This document shows positions 1-4,180 of a stretch of 5,196 nt of DNA, piece after piece. Source of the stretch: Kiritimatiellia bacterium (GTDB lineage: Bacteria > Verrucomicrobiota > Kiritimatiellia > RFP12 > UBA3636). Location of the stretch: NCBI GenBank assembly GCA_017413145.1, contig JAFPUX010000338.1:1-5196 (forward strand), read 5' to 3'. The notes under the pieces are model-generated. The model was given only the letters and a program-made list of their open reading frames with translations. It was not told the origin of the DNA and did not search any database. The number at the start of each line of letters is the position of its first letter. Within the stretch, counting starts at the first letter, position 1. A program made the translations under genes and the position numbers.

Positions 1-303
1 CAGCGCGCCGTCGCGCAGGAGCCCCGCGGCGACCGCGAAAAGCGCGAGCGACACGAGAAACGCCGCGAACGTCTCGAACTTGCCGTGTCCGAAATCGTGG
101 TCCTCGTCCGGCGGCCGCGAAGAAACGCGGACGAACAGGACGACGGCGGCGTCCGTCGCGAGGTCCGAGAGCGAATGCGCGGCGTCGGCGACGAGCGCGG
201 AAGAGCGTCCGAAAACGCCGGCGGCGAGCTTGCCGGCGGCGAGGAGAGCGTTCACGAGCGCTCCGTCGAGCGTCACGCGCACGAGCTGGCGTTCGCGCGT
301 CAC
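1..303 (-). CDS. Cation diffusion facilitator (CDF) family metal exporter, N-terminal part
   Basis: This is the first 101 codons of a CDF-family transporter; the rest lies beyond the left edge. CDF proteins are inner-membrane dimers that export Zn2+, Co2+, Fe2+ or similar divalent metals in exchange for protons. I translated the frame by hand. Residues 8-30 form the first membrane segment (with N18 and K25). They are followed by GRSSALVADAAHSLSDLATD (32-51), the TM2 hallmark with the metal-ligand pair H43 and D47 (HxxxD). The cytosolic-loop motif HDFGHGKFET follows at 68-77, and TM3 at about 78-95. HxxxD in TM2 suits a Zn- or Fe/Zn-type CDF better than the DxxxD Mn type, but the TM5 ligands are not visible, so the substrate is undecided. 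The GTG start at 303 overlaps the gspK stop codon (GTGA), which suggests translational coupling. Two in-frame GTG codons at 318 and 315 would add only four or five residues. No strong ribosome binding site is seen. Confidence 0.9.
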   Translation of the reverse strand, partial: MTRERQLVRVTLDGALVNALLAAGKLAAGVFGRSSALVADAAHSLSDLATDAAVVLFVRVSSRPPDEDHDFGHGKFETFAAFLVSLALFAVAAGLLRDGAL

Positions 304-1397
304 GGCTCTTCGCACCACCGCAGGATTTTCAGCCCGTCTCCGGCATAGGCGATGCACCAGATGCGTCGCTCGACGTTGCCCTTGCGGCCGGTCGCGGTGA
401 TGCGGTAGTAGGACGAATTCACCGTGATGCGGTCCGCGACGGCGGAAGAGAGGCCGTCGACGCGGGCGAAGAGGTCGTCCACGCTCGAAAAGGGGTCCGG
501 CTCGCCCTCGTCGTCGAGCGCCTCGCGCTCCTCCATGATCGCGCGGGCGAGGATGTCGTCCACGTCGGGCAGGGTGCGCAGCACGTCGTACGGTGCGCTC
601 TGGATGTTCACCTTGCCGTCGCCGTAGGTCGTGAGCATGCTTTCGATGCCGGCGATGACGATGCCGTTGGTGTCGGAAAACCGGTTGAACGACGGACCCG
701 AGGCTCCGCGGACCGAATCGTCGCCACCGAGTTCGGACGGGTCGAAGACGCCACCGGTGAGGAGCGTTTCGGAAAATCCCTTCACCAGGAGAAGTTCGCG
801 CACGGTGTCGAACGGTCCGTTCTTCGCCTCGTAGGGCGGGTCGAGAAGCGAGTAGTAGTCCTCGGTCTCGGCGCCCTTGGGATTGGAGACGTCGTCCTCG
901 TCCATCCAGTCGAGCACCGGGTCGACGATCCAGTCGAAGTATTCCTCCGGCACACCGGCGTTTCCGAGGATCGTTTCCCAGTCGTCGCGCGAAAGCAGGT
1001 TCACGTTGAGGCGCCCGGGCTCCGGCTCGATGTCGAGCACGACGAAGCCGTCGCCGACGGGCTCGACGAGGCCGACGAGAGCCTGCCCCTTCTTGAGGCG
1101 CTCCGCGGCGTCGTGCCAGCGGTCCTCGTCGTCCTCGACGTCCATCGCCGGGCCGCGGCCGGCGGCCCGTTCCATGAGCATCTTCGCGACTTCGACGCCG
1201 GATTCCGCGAGCCGCGTCGCGGCGGCCCGGTCGCGGAGATAGCGGGCGAACTGCATTTCCAGCCGCGCCTCGAACGACAGCGACATCACCAGCGTCGAAA
1301 GCACGACGACCACGAGGAGCGCGAGGACGAGCGCGGAGCCGCCGCAGCGCCCGTCCCGTTTCGCGCCTCCGCGCGCCGCCGTGCGTTCCGCCGCCAA
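300..1397 (-). CDS. gspK: Type II secretion minor pseudopilin, GspK family
   Basis: A 365-residue protein matching the GspK family, the large minor pseudopilin that with GspI and GspJ forms the tip of the type II secretion pseudopilus. Residues 1-20 are a basic prepilin leader ending in GG, with the likely prepilin-peptidase cut at G20/S21. A hydrophobic helix follows (21-40). It lacks the usual Glu at +5, as is typical of GspK. Further family marks are GRLNVNLL (128-135), the acidic DWMDEDD (163-169), GAETEDYY (175-182), NGPFDTVRELLLVKG (193-207), a second NIQSAP helix-hairpin-like module (264-269) and YYRITATG (330-337). The length is close to normal for GspK. The start is a TTG at 1397, 10 nt after the fhs stop codon. 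No ATG or GTG lies between the preceding in-frame stop and the hydrophobic segment, and no Shine-Dalgarno sequence stands at a usable distance, so the start is inferred. The stop overlaps the start of the CDF gene. No other gsp gene is visible, so its partners must lie elsewhere. Confidence 0.85.
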   Translation of the reverse strand: MAAERTAARGGAKRDGRCGGSALVLALLVVVVLSTLVMSLSFEARLEMQFARYLRDRAAATRLAESGVEVAKMLMERAAGRGPAMDVEDDEDRWHDAAERLKKGQALVGLVEPVGDGFVVLDIEPEPGRLNVNLLSRDDWETILGNAGVPEEYFDWIVDPVLDWMDEDDVSNPKGAETEDYYSLLDPPYEAKNGPFDTVRELLLVKGFSETLLTGGVFDPSELGGDDSVRGASGPSFNRFSDTNGIVIAGIESMLTTYGDGKVNIQSAPYDVLRTLPDVDDILARAIMEEREALDDEGEPDPFSSVDDLFARVDGLSSAVADRITVNSSYYRITATGRKGNVERRIWCIAYAGDGLKILRWCEEP

Positions 1398-1407
1398 GGG
1401 GGAAAGG

Positions 1408-3174
1408 TCAGTAGAGCCCCTTCACCTTGCCGGTGGCGGTGTCGACGTCGATGCGGCGGAACGCGGGGTCGGAGCCGGTGCCGGGCATGAGCTTGATGCC
1501 GCCCGCCACGGGGACGATGAAGCCCGCGCCGCAGTACGTCAGCACGTCGCGCACCGGGAGGCGCCAGCCGCGGGGGCGGCCGACCTTCGCCGGGTCGTGC
1601 GAGAGCGAGTACTGGGTCTTGGCCATGCAGACCGGGAGGTTCGCCATCGTCGGGTTGGCCTCGATCACGCGGAGCTTCTCCAGCGCCTCGGGCTCGTAGT
1701 CGACGCCGTCCGCGCCGTAGACCTCGCGGGCGACCTTCTCGATGCGGGTTTCGAGCGGCTCGTCGAGCGAGTAGAGGAACCGGAAGTCCGAGGGCTTCTC
1801 CGTGGCGGCGACGACCGCTTCCGCGAGCTCGCGCGCGCCCTCGCCGCCCTTTTCCCAGTGCTTCGAGACCGCGAAGAGGGCGCCCTCCTCCTCGGCGACG
1901 CGCTTCACGAGGTCCCACTCGGCCTTCGTGTCCGTGTAGAACGCGTTGAGGCAGACCACCGGCGTCGTGCCGGACTTCTTCACGATTTCGACGTGGGCGC
2001 GGAGGTTCTCGCAGCCCTTTTCGACGAGCGCGAGGTTTTCGCGCGTGTAGGCCTCGTCGAGCTTCGCGCCGGGCTTCACCTCGGGGCCGCCGCCGTGGAG
2101 CTTGAGGGAGCGGACGGTGGCGACGACGACCGCGGCGTCGGGCTTCATGCCGGTGGCGCGGCACTTGATGTTCCAGAACTTCTCGAAGCCGATGTCGGAG
2201 GCGAATCCGCTCTCCGTGACGAGGATCTCGCCGAGGCGGCTCGCGAGGCGGTCGGCGATCACCGAGCTCTGGCCGATCGCGATGTTGGCGAACGGGCCGG
2301 CGTGCACGAACACGGGCTGGCCCTCGAGCGTCTGCATGAGCGTCGGGTTGACGGCGCGGACCATCCACGCGGTCATCGCGCCGTCGACCTCGAGGTCGCG
2401 CGCGGTGACGGGCGCGCCGGAGCGCGACCACGCGACGACGATGCGGCCCATGCGCTCGCGCAGGTCCGCCAGGTCGCGCGAGACGGCGAGGATGGCCATG
2501 ACCTCGGACGCGACGGTGATGTAGAAGCCGCTGTCCATCTGGTAGCCGTCCATCTTGCCGCCGCGGCCGATCTCGATGTTGCGCAGCGCCTGCGCGCAGA
2601 AGTCGATCGCCCAGCGCATGTTGATGCGCGCCGGGTCGATGTCGAGACGCTTGAGGTTGCGCTTCGCGAGCTTCTCGTCGTCGTAGTTGCGCTCGTGCTG
2701 CATGCGCGCGGTGAGGGCGGTCATGCAGAGGTTGTTCGCGTTGGTGATCGCGTCGATGTCGCCGGTGAGGCCGAGCGAGAGCGGCGCGAGCGGGAGGCAC
2801 TGGGCGAGGCCGCCGCCGGCGGCGGAGCCCTTGATGTTGAACGTCGGGCCGCCGGAGGGCTGGCGGATCGTGGCGACGGGGTGGCGGCCGAGGACGCCGA
2901 GCCCTTCGACGAGGCCCATCGTCGTCGTCGTCTTGCCTTCGCCGAGCGGGGTCGGCGTCATCGCGGTGACGTCGACGTACTTGGCGCGCGGGGCGTCGGA
3001 GGGCGTGCGGGCGATGACGCTCTGCGCGTCGACCTTGCCGTAGCAGCGGCCGTAGGGGGAGAGTTCGTCGGGGCGGATGCCGAGGGCGGCGGCGACGTCG
3101 GCGACGGGCTTGAGTTCGGATTCGGCGGCTTCGGCGATCTGCCAGTCGGAGAGTTGGGTGGGATCGAGTTTCAT
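1408..3174 (-). CDS. fhs: Formate-tetrahydrofolate ligase (10-formyl-THF synthetase)
   Basis: A 588-residue cytosolic enzyme that makes 10-formyl-tetrahydrofolate from formate, tetrahydrofolate and ATP. It supplies one-carbon units for purines and formyl-Met, and in acetogens for the Wood-Ljungdahl methyl branch. Family marks in order: KPVADVAAALGI (22-33) and SPYGRCYGKVD (39-49) at the N terminus; the ATP-binding loop TPLGEGKTTTT (75-85, Lys at 81); then RQPSGGPTFNIKGSAAGGG; then LGLTGDIDAITNANNL; then GFASDIGFEKFWNIKCR; and GGIKLMPGTGSDPAF close to the C terminus. It is slightly longer than the usual 555-560 residues. The ATG at 3174 fits the N-terminal alignment, and the next in-frame Met is at residue 72. 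The leader upstream of the ATG is C- and A-rich (CCCACCCCCGAAACACCC) with no Shine-Dalgarno sequence. A repeat half-element ends 21 nt upstream of the ATG, so any promoter probably lies in or beyond the repeats. gspK follows after 10 nt. Nothing in the window separates a biosynthetic from an energy-conserving role. Confidence 0.97.
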   Translation of the reverse strand: MKLDPTQLSDWQIAEAAESELKPVADVAAALGIRPDELSPYGRCYGKVDAQSVIARTPSDAPRAKYVDVTAMTPTPLGEGKTTTTMGLVEGLGVLGRHPVATIRQPSGGPTFNIKGSAAGGGLAQCLPLAPLSLGLTGDIDAITNANNLCMTALTARMQHERNYDDEKLAKRNLKRLDIDPARINMRWAIDFCAQALRNIEIGRGGKMDGYQMDSGFYITVASEVMAILAVSRDLADLRERMGRIVVAWSRSGAPVTARDLEVDGAMTAWMVRAVNPTLMQTLEGQPVFVHAGPFANIAIGQSSVIADRLASRLGEILVTESGFASDIGFEKFWNIKCRATGMKPDAAVVVATVRSLKLHGGGPEVKPGAKLDEAYTRENLALVEKGCENLRAHVEIVKKSGTTPVVCLNAFYTDTKAEWDLVKRVAEEEGALFAVSKHWEKGGEGARELAEAVVAATEKPSDFRFLYSLDEPLETRIEKVAREVYGADGVDYEPEALEKLRVIEANPTMANLPVCMAKTQYSLSHDPAKVGRPRGWRLPVRDVLTYCGAGFIVPVAGGIKLMPGTGSDPAFRRIDVDTATGKVKGLY

Positions 3175-3195
3175 GGGTGTTTCGGGGGTGGGTTT
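3175..3195. other. Short fhs leader, C-rich on the coding strand
   Basis: This 21-nt stretch separates the fhs start codon from the outer end of the left half-repeat. On the coding (minus) strand it reads as A- and C-rich with a run of five C. On the plus strand it forms GGG, GGGGG and GGG tracts. No AGGAGG-like ribosome binding site or recognisable promoter box is present, so the fhs promoter is not identified. Confidence 0.4.
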
Positions 3196-3268
3196 TTAAC
3201 ACAGAGCCACACGGAGCGGCGGGAGCGGCCAAGGGGTGGCTGAAGCGGTGATCGGGTTGTGGGCCGGG
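3196..3268. repeat. Left half-copy of the ~170-bp repeat element
   Basis: The first 35 nt (3196-3230) are identical to the start of copy A at 3298-3332. Similarity continues more weakly through TGGCTGAAG to GGCCGG at about 3268, then stops. There is no right half next to it. It lies 102 nt from the matching start of copy A. Its outer end faces the fhs start codon, 21 nt away. The sequence between it and copy A (3269-3297) is unrelated to the element and G-rich. Confidence 0.85.
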
Positions 3269-3294
3269 AAGAGTGTGGGGATGATTTTTGGGGG
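3254..3294 (+). other. G-tract cluster between left half-repeat and copy A
   Basis: Five plus-strand G tracts occur at 3254-3256, 3261-3263, 3266-3268, 3277-3280 and 3290-3294. The first four have intervening loops of 4, 2 and 8 nt, so a two- or three-layer G-quadruplex is possible on the strand that serves as template for fhs transcription. The first three tracts belong to the end of the left half-repeat and the others to the unrelated spacer. Nothing shows that it folds or is functional; in GC-rich DNA it may be chance. Confidence 0.25.
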
Positions 3295-3297
3295 TTC

Positions 3298-3469
3298 TTA
3301 ACACAGAGCCACACGGAGCGGCGGGAGCGGCCGAAAGATGGCTGAAGGAAGGGATCGGATCAATGGCCGGTTTTCAAAAAGCTTTCTTTTCGTGGTGGCA
3401 GAAAGAACCGAGAATGGCGCGAAGCGGTGTTGTCGGGTGCTCTCTGCCCACTGTGTGGCTCTGTGTTAG
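3298..3469. repeat. Full copy A of the repeat element, with terminal inverted repeats
   Basis: A 172-bp element. Its left end TTAACACAGAGCCACAC (3298-3314) is the reverse complement of the right end (3453-3469) at 16 of 17 positions; the last base is G instead of A. Just inside the termini the arms stay partly complementary as far as a shared GAGC, so the inverted repeat is a decayed one of about 30 bp. The middle carries ATGGCCGG followed by a T/A-rich stretch, then CCGAGAATGGCGCGAAGCG (3408-3426), which is exactly conserved in the other right halves. The right terminus contains the stop codon of the GxxExxY gene (TTA at 3466-3468 on the plus strand). The copy is clearly related to B, but more distant from it than B's right half is from the tandem half-copy. 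Confidence 0.9.
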
Positions 3470-3897
3470 GGATTCGGGACGGGTATGGACTGGTTTTCTT
3501 CCGGGGAAAGGGCCAAGGGATTGAGGACGCGTTCGACGCCATCGGTCACGTATTTGCGTCCGAAGTTGACGACCAGCCCGAGCTTGCGGCCGCTCAACCG
3601 CAGGTAGGTCAGGCACTGGGCGGCGAACACGGGATTGTTGACGACCGCGGCTTTCGCTTCGACGACGATTTCGTCTTCGACGAGCAGGTCGATCCGCAGC
3701 GGATCGCCGAGCGTCTTGCCTTTGTAGACGATCGGACACGGAACCTCGCGGGCCACGCGGAGACCCATGCGCCGAAGCTCTTCGGCAAGCGCCTCCTTGT
3801 AGACGGACTCGAGAAGGCCGGGGCCGCCGAGCGTCTTGTGGACCTCGATGGCGGCGCCGATGATCTGGCGGGTCAGTTCGTTTTCGTGTTCGAGCAT
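3466..3897 (-). CDS. GxxExxY family protein, PD-(D/E)XK nuclease-like
   Basis: A 143-residue protein of the GxxExxY family (PDDEXK_3 type), a small PD-(D/E)XK-fold family of putative nucleases without an established role. The naming motif is GLLESVY (27-33, Glu30), inside the usual N-terminal stretch NELTRQIIGAAIEVHKTLG. The fold's active-site pattern is visible: Glu30, Asp70 in RIDLLVED, Glu80 and Lys82 in IVVEAK, and Gln94/Tyr98 in QCLTYL. KLGLVVNFG (105-113) and GVERVLNP (120-127) complete the family signature. The gene therefore looks intact and catalytically competent. I chose the ATG at 3897 because the family alignment begins there; AAGAA about 11 nt upstream is a weak ribosome binding site. 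A GTG at 3924, inside copy B, would add nine residues (MAPCKKPID) and is less likely. The gene begins 13 nt from the end of copy B and its TAA stop lies inside copy A, so the repeats bracket it tightly. DNA cleavage activity is inferred from the fold only. Confidence 0.92.
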   Translation of the reverse strand: MLEHENELTRQIIGAAIEVHKTLGGPGLLESVYKEALAEELRRMGLRVAREVPCPIVYKGKTLGDPLRIDLLVEDEIVVEAKAAVVNNPVFAAQCLTYLRLSGRKLGLVVNFGRKYVTDGVERVLNPLALSPEENQSIPVPNP

Positions 3898-3910
3898 GTC
3901 GATTGGTTTC

Positions 3911-4080
3911 TTACACGGAGCCACACGGAGCGGCGGGAGCGGCCGAAAAGTGGCTGAAGGCTGGGGTCGGATCTATGGCCGGTTTTTCAAAACTTTCTCT
4001 TCATGTTGGCATGAAGCGCCGAGAATGGCGCGAAGCGGTGATTTCGGGAGCTCTTTGCCCTCTGTGTGGCTCCGTGTTAA
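3911..4080. repeat. Full copy B of the repeat element, with terminal inverted repeats
   Basis: A 170-bp element in the same orientation as copy A. The left end is TTACACGGAGCCACAC (3911-3926), lacking one A relative to the other copies. The right end is GTGTGGCTCCGTGTTAA (4064-4080). Both arms carry the G-type variant CACGGAG, so they still pair with each other although they differ from copy A. The interior has the same order of blocks: GCGGCGGGAGCGGCCGAAA, TGGCTGAAG, ATGGCCGG, a T/A-rich stretch and CCGAGAATGGCGCGAAGCG (4019-4037). A small GC hairpin (GCGCC 4016-4020 with GGCGC 4027-4031, 6-nt loop) is present here and in the adjacent half-copy, but not in copy A. The copy lies just upstream of the GxxExxY start codon, so it may carry that gene's promoter, though I see no convincing promoter boxes. 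Confidence 0.9.
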
Positions 4081-4087
4081 GAAAATC

Positions 4088-4180
4088 CAAAACCTTTCTT
4101 TCTTGTTGGCATGAAGCGCCGAGAATGGCGCGAAGCGATGATGTCGGAAGCTCCCTGCCCTCTGTGTGGCTCCGTGTTAA
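4088..4180. repeat. Right half-copy of the repeat element, tandem to copy B
   Basis: This stretch repeats 3988-4080 at an exact 100-nt offset with 10 mismatches in 93 positions by hand count. It includes the conserved 19-nt block (4119-4137), the GC hairpin (4116-4131) and the terminal GTGTGGCTCCGTGTTAA (4164-4180). No left half precedes it; only about 7 nt separate it from the end of copy B. Its terminal TTA (4177-4179) provides the TAA stop codon of gatA. It mirrors the left half-copy on the fhs side. Confidence 0.88.

Larger units (their letters stand above)
3196..4180. mobile_element. Candidate repeat-bounded unit carrying a GxxExxY nuclease-like gene
   Basis: The whole spacer between fhs and gatA, apart from the short fhs leader, is built from copies of one noncoding element plus one gene. 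The order is left half (3196-3268), full copy A (3298-3469), GxxExxY gene (3466-3897), full copy B (3911-4080), right half (about 4088-4180). The outermost ends are again inverted: TTAACACAGAGCC at 3196 and GGCTCCGTGTTAA ending at 4180. This arrangement is seen directly. That it is or was mobile is inference, because no transposase or integrase is present and an empty site cannot be checked here. Alternatives are a locally amplified chromosomal repeat that trapped the gene, or a structured RNA or regulatory repeat unrelated to movement. Confidence 0.5.

Noticed and set aside
85..348. Plus-strand reading frames at the left edge
   Set aside because: They are antisense to the CDF gene, whose conserved HSLSD and GHGKFE motifs read clearly on the minus strand.
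1381..3243. Long plus-strand reading frame (620 codons) opposite fhs
   Set aside because: It is antisense to a well-recognised fhs gene, and its translation is low-complexity Ala/Arg/Asp/Gly/Val without family motifs. Such mirror frames are expected in GC-rich coding DNA.
1286..3304. 672-codon minus-strand frame overlapping fhs in another frame
   Set aside because: Arg/Pro/His-rich frame-shifted translation of fhs, running into gspK; no recognisable domain.
3298..3469. Rho-independent terminators formed by the repeat's inverted ends
   Set aside because: The complementary arms are about 138 nt apart and no U-tract follows, so they do not look like a normal intrinsic terminator, though a larger structure is possible.
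3466..3924. GTG at 3924 as start of the GxxExxY gene
   Set aside because: The extra nine residues come from the repeat terminus and do not belong to the family; the ATG at 3897 begins exactly where the family's conserved N terminus starts.
3196..4180. CRISPR array
   Set aside because: The repeats are about 100-170 bp, few, unevenly spaced and separated by a gene; there are no short unique spacers and no cas genes.
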